Source of the DNA: MWH-TA3 sp044353905
Lineage (GTDB): Bacteria; Actinomycetota; Actinomycetes; Actinomycetales; Microbacteriaceae
Direction of reading: 5' to 3'
Assembly (NCBI GenBank): GCA_044353905.1
Contig: JBILBA010000005.1
Span: 1 to 64,000 of the forward strand
Length of the DNA stretch: 64,000 nucleotides
Every line of letters begins with the position of its first letter. Position 1 is the stretch's first letter. The notes beneath the pieces are model-generated. The model saw only the letters and a list, made by a program, of their open reading frames with translations, was not told where the DNA came from and searched no databases. The position numbers and the translations under genes were made by a program. Shown in pieces: positions 53,420-62,400 of this stretch.

Positions 53420-54751
53420 ATGGCTGAAGACAGCTCTGACGAGTTTCAGGAGATGCTGCGCAAGTTCCTCGAGAGCGGCGAGCACTTCGATATCACCGAA
53501 CTCGCTAAGGCGGCCGGGCTTCCTGGTGACGCTGCCACCATCGAAAAGATGTTGATGCAGTTGCAAGAAGCGCTATCCCACGGAAACGAGGGCATCACCG
53601 AACAGATGGTTCGGGACACCGCGACGAAGGTGGCAAATCAACAAGCTGTAACCGTTGACGCAACGACCGTTGCGGCCGCCGAGAACGCGCTCCACTTGGC
53701 GTCCTTGTGGTTGGACGAGGCGACCTCGATTTCCCCACTCACCGTGAGTCCGTCAACGATGACCCGTGGTGAATGGGCGCGGGCAACCATTCCGGTGTGG
53801 ATTCAAATCTCTGAGCCTGTCGCGAAGTCGATTTCGACCGCGGGCGAGCGCGCGTTGGGCGACAACATCCCCGAGGGCGAGTCCGCGACGGCGGCCGGCG
53901 CATTTGCCGCACTGCGACGTCTCGGCGGCACACTGTTTTCGTTGCAGCTCGGCCAAATCATCGGCCAGTTGTCCGGTGAAGTTCTCTCGGGCGGCGACAT
54001 CGGAATTCCGCTTCTCGACGGCGTCCTCGAACATGAGTTGCGTGCGGTCCTGGTTCCGCAGAACGTCTCGGCTTTCGCCGAAGGGCTCGACATCCCGCTG
54101 GACGACGTGTTGCTCTACCTCGCAATCCGCGAGATTGCCCATGCACGACTGTTCAAGCACTCGAAGTGGCTCAAGTTGGGGCTCGTCGCCAGCATCACCG
54201 ATTACGCGAACGGGATTTCCATCAACGCCGAGAGCATGCGCGAGGCGATGAGTGATATCGATTTGTCGGACGCGGAAGCACTCCGCCGGCTCGTCAGCGA
54301 CGGGTCGTTGATTCCGCCCAAAACAGAAGAACAGATTGTCGCACTGGGCCGAATCGAGACCCTGCTTGCGCTGATCGAAGGGTGGGTCGATGTCGTCGCC
54401 GACAACGCCGCCCATCGACTGCCGAGTCGAAATGCGATTGCGGAAATGGTTCGACGAAATCGCGCTGTCGGTAGGCCCGGCGAAAAAGCGCTCGCGGGTC
54501 TCATCGGAATCGATGCTCGCCCACGCCGGTTGCGTGAAGCCGCCGCGATGTGGCGTGCTCTTGATGCAGCCGTCCCGCCGGAACAGCGCGACAGCGTGTG
54601 GAGCCACCCCGACATCATGCCCACCAGTGACGACATTGACGACCCCGCTGCTCTGATTTCTCGACTGTCGGCGAAGGTCGTAACGCCCGACGCCATGGAC
54701 GACGCAATCCGTCGGTTGATCGACGAAGACGGGACTGTGGACGGCGACTGA
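53420..54751 (+). CDS. Zincin_2/DUF2342 family protein (putative zinc-dependent metalloprotease)
   Basis: A 443-residue mostly helical protein with LLYLAIREIAHARLFKHSKW, the REIAH segment of the actinobacterial DUF2342/zincin_2 family, where the first His of the HExxH motif is replaced by Arg. Database names call these zinc-dependent metalloproteases or F420-associated proteins, but catalysis is not established. The open frame starts at 53297; the ATG at 53420 is chosen because upstream sequence overlaps the divergent protease gene. Confidence 0.82.
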   Translation: MAEDSSDEFQEMLRKFLESGEHFDITELAKAAGLPGDAATIEKMLMQLQEALSHGNEGITEQMVRDTATKVANQQAVTVDATTVAAAENALHLASLWLDEATSISPLTVSPSTMTRGEWARATIPVWIQISEPVAKSISTAGERALGDNIPEGESATAAGAFAALRRLGGTLFSLQLGQIIGQLSGEVLSGGDIGIPLLDGVLEHELRAVLVPQNVSAFAEGLDIPLDDVLLYLAIREIAHARLFKHSKWLKLGLVASITDYANGISINAESMREAMSDIDLSDAEALRRLVSDGSLIPPKTEEQIVALGRIETLLALIEGWVDVVADNAAHRLPSRNAIAEMVRRNRAVGRPGEKALAGLIGIDARPRRLREAAAMWRALDAAVPPEQRDSVWSHPDIMPTSDDIDDPAALISRLSAKVVTPDAMDDAIRRLIDEDGTVDGD

Positions 54752-54762
54752 CACCGTGAGGC

Positions 54763-55551
54763 GTGGTGTGGGAGCATGCCACGGTGTTCATCCGCATCGA
54801 CCCTTCGATACCTGTCGTGTGGCGCGATTCCGAAACCGTGCAGTTCGGGCTTGACCCCGAGTACGCGCGTATGGGTTCGCTTGATTTGACCAGCGCGAGA
54901 GGAATCGCAGAGTTGGTTCGGGGAACGAGTGTGGCCCGGCTCGCGTCGATTGTGGGTGGTGAAAACGCGGCTCGGGCCCTCATTGATTCGTGCGGCGACG
55001 TTTTCCATCGAACACCTCGAGCGTCCTTGCCGCGGCTCGCCGTCGTAGGAGTCGCACCAGCCACTGACACCATCGCCCGCACCTGGGCGGGGTCGACACG
55101 ATCGACGGTTGTCGCGGGGTCCAGTTCAGACCTCTCAGCTGTCGACGTTGATTTCGTCGTGCTCGTCAGTCACTTCGTCGTTTCCCCAATCGACGTCCAA
55201 CCCTGGCTCGGTCGGGACATCCCGCACTGTGCAATCGTCTTCGGTGAATCGAGCGTTCGCGTCGGACCCGTCGTGATTCCCGGCGAGACCGCGTGCATTC
55301 GCTGTGTCGAGCTGGCACACATCGACGACGATCCGGCGTGGTCCGCTGTCGCCCCGCAAATGTGGCGGCGGACGGCCGCGGCCGATTCCGTCGATCTCGC
55401 GATTCACGCGGCTGCGGAATCGTTGGGCATGTACCCGATGGGTGGCGGGTATTCAGTTCGTGTCGACGGCGTGACGTTCAATCGCGCGGTGTCGCCGCAC
55501 GCCCTGCATCCGCAATGCGGTTGTCGCGCTATTCCAGATGTTCCGGAATGA
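54763..55551 (+). CDS. Lone ThiF/cyclodehydratase-C-like protein (TOMM leader-binding type)
   Basis: A 262-residue protein resembling the non-catalytic ThiF-like partner of azole-forming cyclodehydratases. It has a winged-helix-like N-terminal region, a Rossmann-like stretch (RLAVVGVAPATDTIAR) lacking a clear ATP-binding loop, and zinc-type cysteines in ETACIRCVELAH and LHPQCGCRA. No YcaO partner, dehydrogenase or precursor peptide is nearby. The tail overlaps the convergent helicase gene by 23 bases. Lone homologues beside uvrD2 are common in actinobacteria; function unknown. Confidence 0.7.
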   Translation: MVWEHATVFIRIDPSIPVVWRDSETVQFGLDPEYARMGSLDLTSARGIAELVRGTSVARLASIVGGENAARALIDSCGDVFHRTPRASLPRLAVVGVAPATDTIARTWAGSTRSTVVAGSSSDLSAVDVDFVVLVSHFVVSPIDVQPWLGRDIPHCAIVFGESSVRVGPVVIPGETACIRCVELAHIDDDPAWSAVAPQMWRRTAAADSVDLAIHAAAESLGMYPMGGGYSVRVDGVTFNRAVSPHALHPQCGCRAIPDVPE

Positions 55552-57187
55552 ACCGACTGCGCGTGCGCACCGCGCTGGACGCCTTCTGGCGTTCCGCCCA
55601 ACTCAGTGTGAGTGATCGTCCCGCCCGAGTGAACGCAACATAGGCGAGTCGACGTTCTTCCTGCATCGGGCCATCACCCATCGCGTAGGACAGTGGGAAC
55701 AAGCCGTCGCTCATGCCAACAACAAAAACGGTGTCCCACTCCAAACCTTTCGCGTTGTGGGTCGTCGACAGCGTCACCGCCGACACGGCCGGTTCCATCT
55801 CGTTGTCGCCCCGGTGCTTCAAATCCGCGGCGAGATCAATCACGGTGGCGTCGGCCGGAAGATTCTCGGCAATCTGCGCGAGCGCCGACATGATGTTCCA
55901 CGCGTGCCGGTCGATGGGGTTTGCCGGCGGCTTGGACAACCATCCCAGATGTTCGCGCAAGATGAGCGCCATTGTGTCCCGTGCGTTCGCGGCGGGATCG
56001 GTTTGTAGTCGCCCCCGAACCAAGACGAGTGCCTGGGTGACGACGGGTTCATCGAAGAACCGCCCTCCGCGGACTCGAAACGGGATTCGCATCTCGCCCA
56101 AAACGTGCTCTAACACGAGGGACTGAACGTTGATGCGATAGAGCACCGCGATATCCGCCGGGTCAGTGCCACCGTCGATTGCAGCGCGGATGGCCGTTCC
56201 GATCGAGCGCGCTTCGTCCTCATCCGTCGCCGACACAAGGACGCGAGGCGCTGGACCAGATTCCCGCATCGACACGAGTTCCAACGGCGAATTCGGAACC
56301 GTCGAGTTCGCCAGCCTGACGATTTCGGGAGTTGACCGATAGTTCCGATCCAGTTCGACCGTCGTCGCGCCGGGGAACTCCGATTCGAACCGCAGAAGGT
56401 GCTCGTCCGACGCCCCAGCAAACCCGAACACCGTCTGGTTTGGGTCGCCCACGACACAGACTTCCGAGTGGTCGCCCCGCCAGGCATCCAGCAGTGCACG
56501 TTGAACGGGCGAGACGTCCTGGTACTCGTCGATGACGAAAAAGCGGAACTGCTCGCGGACGCGATCGGCGACCCACTTTTCCGAGTTCAACATTCCGAGT
56601 GTCGCGATAAGCGTGTCCTCGAAGTCGAGATTGCACTGATCGTCCTTGAGCGCTTCATATTTCTGGACGAGCGCGAGCGTCGCGTCCGCCGACAGTCCCC
56701 CGGGGAGTGGTCGTTCGGGTAACACCGTCTCGTAATGGTCCATTGACAGAAGCCGCACTTTCCGCCACTCGATCTCGGCCGCGATACCTCGCAACAGTTC
56801 GTCGGTCGCCCGAATATTCAGTTGTGCTGCTGCGCGCTTGAGCGTCGCCGCTTTGGAATGAAGAACCTTCGGCAAATCTCCGCCGATGAGGTCCGGCCAG
56901 AAGTGCGCCAGTTGACGCATTGCCGCGGAGTGGAATGTGCGGCACGCAACACCCTCGACACCGAGTTCGCTGAGCCGACTTCGCATTTCACCCGCCGCTT
57001 TGACGGTGAACGACAGTGCGAGAACTTTTTCTGCACTATAGACGCCGGTTTCGACGCCGTATGCGATGCGATGAGTGATGGCTCGAGTTTTTCCGGAGCC
57101 AGCGCCCGCAAGGACCCGGACCGGACCGACGAGCGCGAGCGCGACCTTCCGTTGGTTTTCGTCGAGAGATTCAATGAGTGCGCTCAT
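55529..57187 (-). CDS. UvrD2-like superfamily-1 DNA helicase, short form
   Basis: A 552-residue SF1A helicase: motif I LAGAGSGKTRAI near residue 27, motif II VIDEYQDVSP near 217, motif III GDPNQTVFGFAGA, motif V STTHNAKGLEWDTV and motif VI RRLAYVAFTRAG. Its position and the GLEWDTVFVVGM segment resemble UvrD2, a 3'-5' translocase. The mycobacterial protein is about 700 residues with an HRDC domain and cysteines; both are missing here, as the protein ends just after motif VI. The ATG at 57187 has GAGAGGAA upstream. Confidence 0.88.
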   Translation of the reverse strand: MSALIESLDENQRKVALALVGPVRVLAGAGSGKTRAITHRIAYGVETGVYSAEKVLALSFTVKAAGEMRSRLSELGVEGVACRTFHSAAMRQLAHFWPDLIGGDLPKVLHSKAATLKRAAAQLNIRATDELLRGIAAEIEWRKVRLLSMDHYETVLPERPLPGGLSADATLALVQKYEALKDDQCNLDFEDTLIATLGMLNSEKWVADRVREQFRFFVIDEYQDVSPVQRALLDAWRGDHSEVCVVGDPNQTVFGFAGASDEHLLRFESEFPGATTVELDRNYRSTPEIVRLANSTVPNSPLELVSMRESGPAPRVLVSATDEDEARSIGTAIRAAIDGGTDPADIAVLYRINVQSLVLEHVLGEMRIPFRVRGGRFFDEPVVTQALVLVRGRLQTDPAANARDTMALILREHLGWLSKPPANPIDRHAWNIMSALAQIAENLPADATVIDLAADLKHRGDNEMEPAVSAVTLSTTHNAKGLEWDTVFVVGMSDGLFPLSYAMGDGPMQEERRLAYVAFTRAGRSLTLSWAERQKASSAVRTRSRFIPEHLE

Positions 57188-57244
57188 CGTGTTCCTCTCG
57201 CGTGGCAAACCTGAACGGACGCGGGTTCGGCTTAAAGTACCGAT

Positions 57245-58252
57245 ATGGCATTGTCCCCCATCATGCTAACCGCGTGGGCGGTTGCAGAGATCCCGTCTCT
57301 CGAAATCGACGGCTATCGGGACTCCTCGACCGCCGAGTTTGATCGCGTGACGTGCCGAACCGCGGACGATCGCGTGATCTCGATTTCATCACCCCTCACC
57401 GCACCCGCCGCGGACCTGCAGAACGCAGAACACCGTGTCGGACAACTTCTCGGAGCGGGAGTGCGTGAGCGGTTGCCATTCGGAGTCCCCCACACTCTCG
57501 CCGCGGGCACCCATGACTCGAGACGGATTGTCGTTACCGAAGAGACGAGCGGGACGCCGCTATCGAGCCTGAAAGACGCACGTGTCGCGATTCCCTCGCT
57601 TGCCTCGGCAATCGCGGCAATCCACAGCCTTCCCGCGTCGATTGTCACGCGGAACATCATCCCCGCCACGACCTCACTGGACAGCCTGCGTGACGCTGCC
57701 GGCATCATCGACCGAGCGCACCAAACGACCAAGGTTCCTAGCGCTCTCCTCGATCGCTGGGATGCAGCAATCGAGGATGCCGGCATGTGGCAGTTCACAC
57801 CCACCATCACGCATGGAAACCTGGATTTCGATGCAGTCCTCGTTGACGGAGCAACAGTGTCAGGGGTCATTAATTGGGCTGGCGCTCGAGTGGCCGACCC
57901 CGCCGACGACCTGTGGCGGGTGTTCGCTCGGTTCAGCGCAGATGACGCAGCGGAATTCATGAGCATTTATGCAGCCGAACGACCGACCAACGACAGGCGC
58001 CTCGCACATCGTGCGCGTTTCGCCTCGGAACTTGATGTCGCACGCTGGCTCATTCACGGTACCGATTCGAACGATGATGGGATTGTCGCCGACGCGGTCG
58101 TCATGTTGAACGACCTCCTCACCGCGGTGACGGACAATTCCGCGACTGATCTCGGTGCACCGCCGAAATCACCAACCACGCTGGTTTTCGGCGAAAGCCC
58201 CGCGCCAACGGCAGCCGTGCAACCCGAAGAACCGACGACCGATGGATTATGA
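57245..58252 (+). CDS. Aminoglycoside-phosphotransferase-fold protein, probably catalytically dead
   Basis: A 335-residue APH-fold protein. The catalytic loop, normally HGDxxxxN, reads HGNLDFDA at 190-197, so the catalytic Asp is Asn192 and the metal-binding Asn is lost; the DFG-like Asp, normally IDW, is Asn210 in VINWAGARVADPADDL. The rest of the fold is well kept, so a pseudokinase or ligand-binding role is likely. The last three codons (58244-58252) come from the segment inserted at 58229; without it the protein would end EPL instead of DGL, with TAA directly abutting the adnB stop. Confidence 0.75.
   Translation: MALSPIMLTAWAVAEIPSLEIDGYRDSSTAEFDRVTCRTADDRVISISSPLTAPAADLQNAEHRVGQLLGAGVRERLPFGVPHTLAAGTHDSRRIVVTEETSGTPLSSLKDARVAIPSLASAIAAIHSLPASIVTRNIIPATTSLDSLRDAAGIIDRAHQTTKVPSALLDRWDAAIEDAGMWQFTPTITHGNLDFDAVLVDGATVSGVINWAGARVADPADDLWRVFARFSADDAAEFMSIYAAERPTNDRRLAHRARFASELDVARWLIHGTDSNDDGIVADAVVMLNDLLTAVTDNSATDLGAPPKSPTTLVFGESPAPTAAVQPEEPTTDGL
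58229..58242. repeat. Left copy of 14-bp direct repeat (putative att core)
   Basis: GAACCGACGACCGA, identical to 59395-59408. On the minus strand TCGGTCGTCGGTTC corresponds to the variable loop and T-stem/loop start of a tRNA, a usual crossover region for tRNA-targeting tyrosine recombinases. Confidence 0.9.
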
Positions 58253-58285
58253 GTCCGATGCTCTGACCAACTGAGCTACCGCCCG
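58229..58285 (-). pseudogene. 5' part of a CAT-anticodon tRNA, truncated in the T-arm
   Basis: Minus-strand sequence has acceptor 5' strand CGGGCGG, TA, D-arm GCTCAGTTGGTCAGAGC, anticodon loop CTCATAA and part of the variable loop, then runs into the phosphotransferase coding sequence instead of the T-arm 3' strand and acceptor. The lower anticodon stem (TCGGA against TCCAT) has two mismatches. It cannot form a functional tRNA at this location. Confidence 0.8.
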
Positions 58286-58478
58286 TTTTGGTCGATGGGG
58301 CCAAGGTGTTGTGGGTTGTTTGGTTGGCCGATGATGATGGCTGGATCAATGTGTTTGGCTTTAGCAAGCTTTCTACTTGCTGATTCCAAGTCGGTTACTT
58401 TGCCCATAATGACTTCAGATTAACTTAAGGCCAGGTCTGGCGCCGTGCTGGATCACTTAGTGCTGGCAACAGTTGAAA

Positions 58479-59171
58479 CTATTTTGGAAAACTATGGAAA
58501 GCCGCGTAAGCAACTGCGGATACATATCCACCAACAATTAACCAAAGCCCAATACCGCTATTGAATTGCTTAGCTGGCGTTCTGCGAGCTAATTGATAAA
58601 CGTTAAAGCTCAAATGCGGCGCGAAAACTAACCAGGCAAGCCCCATCAATATCGGGCTTGCCCCAAGGGCAGAAACACTAAACACCGGGATGGTGATTAC
58701 CAAAACTAGCCAACTCAATGCCACGTACCAGTCATAAGTTGTCTTTGGTCGCAACTTCCATGGCGCTCCATAAGTCTTGGCGGCAACACCGGAATGAAAT
58801 GCGATCCAGATAAACGAGGACACAAAGAAGACTCGAGGCACGATGTCAAGAGCTAGCAAGCCACCTGGTTGACCGTGTTCCATGTGATATGCGTAGTGAA
58901 TCCAAATGTAGCCAAAAGCCATTGGCCAAGCGATGATTCTGTTTAGGTTTAATAGCGCTCCCCAGCGCCCTTTGATTCCGGTTCCCAGCAAAAACCCCAA
59001 GAACATTGCGGAGGCAACGCCTCCAAGTACCACGGCTTCAGTTAAGTTCTTGTGAGAGTGGATGGGCTCACCAAGTGAGTATGCCCAAGCGCCAGAAGCA
59101 ATTGTGAGAATCACCAAGCTGTAGGTGAGGAGCGTGTTTTTACTGATTGAAGACTTAACCCGAGAAGTCAT
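58479..59171 (-). CDS. Orphan multi-pass membrane protein carried by the inserted segment
   Basis: A 230-residue protein with about six membrane helices. Recognisable stretches are SLGEPIHSHKNLTEAVVLGG, WIHYAYHMEHGQPGG with several His residues between helices, and GAPWKLRPKTTYDWYVALSW. The C-terminus has ARRTPAKQF and a last helix. I do not recognise the family; the His-rich periplasm-facing loops could bind metal or haem, which is speculative. Codon choice favours A/T-ending codons unlike its neighbours. The start ATG at 59171 has only a weak AAGG upstream. It is the only gene in the insert. Confidence 0.7.
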   Translation of the reverse strand: MTSRVKSSISKNTLLTYSLVILTIASGAWAYSLGEPIHSHKNLTEAVVLGGVASAMFLGFLLGTGIKGRWGALLNLNRIIAWPMAFGYIWIHYAYHMEHGQPGGLLALDIVPRVFFVSSFIWIAFHSGVAAKTYGAPWKLRPKTTYDWYVALSWLVLVITIPVFSVSALGASPILMGLAWLVFAPHLSFNVYQLARRTPAKQFNSGIGLWLIVGGYVSAVAYAAFHSFPK

Positions 59172-59288
59172 AAGTAGATTCTACCTTAAGTGGTTTTTCA
59201 TATTTAGCGGGCTGGGTTGGTGCGAAGGTGATTTGGGAAAAGGTACTTGGGTTTGTTGAGACCTTAGGTACTTAATCCGGAAGAAGGA

Positions 59289-59309
59289 TGTTGACATTTT
59301 GTTGACATT
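59289..59309. repeat. Two tandem TGTTGACATT repeats (candidate recombinase arm sites)
   Basis: TGTTGACATT occurs at 59289-59298 and 59300-59309, an 11-bp period equal to about one helical turn, roughly 90 bases from the right core repeat. The 220-base gene-free stretch 59172-59394 also holds AGGTACTT twice. Spacing resembles arm-type binding sites of tyrosine recombinases, but no recombinase is present to confirm this. Confidence 0.5.
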
Positions 59310-59374
59310 AAGTCGAACTGTCTCAAGCCCGAAGCAACTTGATTCACTTAAACCCATTTAAATATGGGAATTAT

Positions 59375-59408
59375 TGGTGGGCCGTGTCGGACTTGAACCG
59401 ACGACCGA
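59375..59408 (-). pseudogene. 3' part of a tRNA (T-arm, acceptor 3' strand, CCA)
   Basis: The minus strand reads TCGGTCGTCGGTTC followed by AAGTCCGACACGGCCCACCA: a perfect T-arm (GTCGG/CCGAC), acceptor strand ACGGCCC, discriminator A and CCA. Its 5' side is adnB coding sequence. Joined across the 14-bp core to the left fragment it makes a 77-nucleotide tRNA-like unit, but the two acceptor strands pair at only four of seven positions. Confidence 0.8.
59395..59408. repeat. Right copy of 14-bp direct repeat (putative att core)
   Basis: GAACCGACGACCGA, identical to 58229-58242, immediately followed by ACCCCTGTAA, which in the restored host frame supplies the phosphotransferase C-terminus and stop codon. 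Confidence 0.9.
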
Positions 59409-59418
59409 ACCCCTGTAA

Positions 59419-62400
59419 CTAGTCGATCGGGGGAAGTGCGTCGAGGCGAGCGAGCCGCTCGGGCTCGACTGACCATTCCCAATCGTGAGCGATGTAATAC
59501 AACACCGCGTCAACCTCGGTCACGTCGATTGACAACAACGCGGCGAGTGCGCGGCGGTACAACACCAACTGCATCGCCTTGGCATCCTTTTCCGCCTCGG
59601 AAGGTTTCGCTCCGGTCTTCCAATCGACAACAACCCAACGACCGTCGATTCGATACACCGCGTCGATCTTGCACACCACGATGTGTTTGCCCTGGGGAAG
59701 CAAGATTTCCAGTTCGGTGTGCTCGGGTTTCAGTCCCGGCCATCGCGACGCGAGGTAGGCGTCTTTCAGCTTTCGCATTCCGTCATCGGAATCGGGAAGG
59801 TCGTTCGCTTCATCCCATCCGTCAACGAAGTCGTCATCGACGGCACCGCGTTCAATCCACAAGTGCACCTCGGTTCCCAGCCGCGCGGCCCGGTAGGGGC
59901 GTGTGGGAACAGGACGCCGGTTGCCTTCGCGGACTTTGGCAAGGTCCATCGACCACTCGGCATAGCGTGATGCGGGAATTCGCACAGGAATGTCCGCAGC
60001 GCCGAGGGTTTCGTGTGCGAGAAGTTGCTCGATGGCACGAGCATCGGCGGGGTCGACCGAATCCGTTGAGGACTCGATGGCGTGTGCTGCGGCGTCGTAC
60101 GCGGCGCGATGCTTCGCTCGGCCGAGCGGGTCACGCGGGGGCCACTCGACCGCGATTCCGTCGCCGTCGGGGTTGGATTCCGGAACCGGATCGATGATCG
60201 CCTTGTCCAATAGCCCCGCGGCGTGAAGTTCGTCCCAATAAGTGCTCGGAATCTTGGCCGTCTTGGCTTTGCCCTCGAAATGCGCACCTGAGATCCAGAG
60301 GTGGTGACGCGCGCGCGTCACTCCGACGTACATGAGTCGTCGTTCTTCGGGAAGGATCAATTTGGTTTTGAGTCGAAGCGTGTAGGCGTCGGACTCGGTG
60401 AGGAGCTCGTCGATAGTGGTCGCCGTCTCCCAGTTGAATTCGGGTAGGTACTTGCGGTCGCTGCGGAATTTTCGAGGCAGTGCACCGAGTTGCAACCACC
60501 CCATCTCGTTGGCCGCTGTGGACTTGTCCCCGCGAAGACTCCCGTTGGCGGGAATGGGTGGTTGTGTCCAACGCGGCAAGGCGACAACATCCCATTCGAG
60601 TCCCTTGGACGAGTGAACGGTCAGCACCTGGACGACTCCGGGTTCCGGTTCGTCGGTTCGCGGTGTCATCCGTTCGCGCTTTTCCACCTCGAAAAGCCAG
60701 CTGACAAAACCGCGAAGCGAATGATCGGACGGAATTGCGAGATACGAGTGGACAAGATCGTCGAAGGCTTCGCGATAGGCGGCCGGTGAATGATGAAGTG
60801 ACGCAGCGCCTTCGATATCGAGCTGAAGGGCGGTGGCGGTGAGATTGACCATGTCGGGGATCGAGACGTCGACGTGCGACCGCAGGTCATGGAAGAACTC
60901 GGCGGCGTTGACGAGCCGTTCCCAACCCTCGTCACTGAACGAGACTCGCTTGTCGTACTCAGCGTCCGTCTCGACGATGTCGCGCGCGGTGTATCGAAGC
61001 GAATCGAGTGCGTCCACGAGCGAGTCGGCTTCGTCCTCGACGAGCGAACTGCCGAGTCGGGCGCGTTGGTCTTTTGTCGTATACGACTTCGCCACGTTAC
61101 GCGCGTGGTTGTGAAGCGACCAGAGGTCGTTGACCGATACTTGCCAGCGTGCTCCGCCGAGAAGGCGAACAAGTCGCGCGCCTTTGCCCGGGTCCGCAAC
61201 GACCGAAAGTCCGCAGTACAAATCCGCGATGAATGGGTTGCCCAAAATGCCGGCCACACCCAAGAGGCGATACGGGACATTGTTGTCGTCAAATGCGCGA
61301 AGAAACGTGTCGAGATGCGTGCGGGTTTGAATGAGCATTGCCATTGTTGGTGGCAAGTCGGATGCTTTTCGTCCCGACGTGGCCGGGTCGAGGTGTCGCT
61401 GGAACCACTTCGCCAGGCGATCTGCTTCGACTGACGTGCTCGCGGCGAAGGTGCCCTCGATGTCAAATCCAGACGCGCCAGGGAACGAGTTCAGTCGATC
61501 GACGTCCAGGGGGTTTTGTTCGGTGCGATTGTCGAGAATGACGTTCGCCGCCGCCAGGATTGAGGTTCCGTTTCGCCACGAGGTGACGAGCGGTCGATGT
61601 GTGCGCTCACCTTCGGCAACTCGGAAGTCATCGTGGAACGACGCCACGTTCGCGGGGCTCGCACCGCGCCAACCATAAATCGATTGATTCGGATCGCCGA
61701 CGGCCGTGACGCGCTCGGGACCGAAGAGTTCTGAAAACAAACTTGTCTGCGAAAACGACGTGTCCTGGTATTCGTCGAGGATGACGACCTTGAAGCGGTC
61801 GCGGTACGACTGAGCGACACTCGGGAACTGCTGGATGATGCGACGAGCAAAAGTTACTTGATCCGAGAATTCGACCACGCCTCGGCGCTGTTTTTCGAGG
61901 ATGAACCCCCGAGCGAGGGGAAGCAATACCTCCAGCGCACCGACAGCGTTCAACTTCGCTCGGAACTTTTCGGTGTCGAGCGTTGACTTTCCGGGTAGTT
62001 CGCGACGCTCCGCAACCGCGCGCGCGTAGGTGATGACCTCGTCGTCATTCGTGACGTCGAATTCACCCAGTTCCGCCGCCAGTCGAATGACCGCATCGAT
62101 CACGGCATCGAGTGAAAAGTCGTACTCGCCAAGGCGGGGATCGGTGCACGCGGTCACAACCTCGCGGGCAATCGCATACGCCGTCGCGTCGGTGATCACG
62201 GGCGAATCGGAGTCCCACCCGATTCGAGCGGCGTGCTCGGCAAAGATTTCCGAGGCGAAAGCGTTGTAGGTGGACACGGTCGGTGTCGCAAACCCGTGGT
62301 CGTCGTCGGACAGGTGGTCGATGTTGACGCCCAGTGCCGCAAACTCGGCGCGACGGCTTCGAAGGAGCGTGATTCGTCGTCGGAACCGCTCCGCAAGTTC

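Larger units (their letters stand above)
58229..59408. mobile_element. tRNA-bounded inserted segment (about 1.17 kb), putative non-autonomous integrative element or chimeric join
   Basis: The interval is clearly richer in A+T than both flanks and bounded by a perfect 14-bp direct repeat (58229-58242 and 59395-59408). At the left, minus-strand sequence from 58285 downward reads as a tRNA 5' part through the anticodon CAT; at the right, minus-strand sequence is a T-arm, acceptor strand and CCA end. Deleting one repeat plus the segment restores an uninterrupted convergent junction in which the phosphotransferase TAA touches the adnB TAG. It contains one gene and no integrase. Confidence 0.75.

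Noticed and set aside
53420..54751. A broken metalloprotease (HExxH reduced to REIAH)
   Set aside because: The Arg-Glu-x-x-His form is usual for this actinobacterial family as I know it, so it is not evidence of decay here.
57245..58252. Antibiotic-resistance aminoglycoside phosphotransferase
   Set aside because: The fold is related, but catalytic residues are missing and the genomic context is chromosomal DNA-repair genes.
58229..59408. A functional tRNA-Met reconstituted on an excised circle
   Set aside because: Length fits, but acceptor strands CGGGCGG and ACGGCCC pair at only four of seven positions and the lower anticodon stem has two mismatches, so a working tRNA is doubtful.
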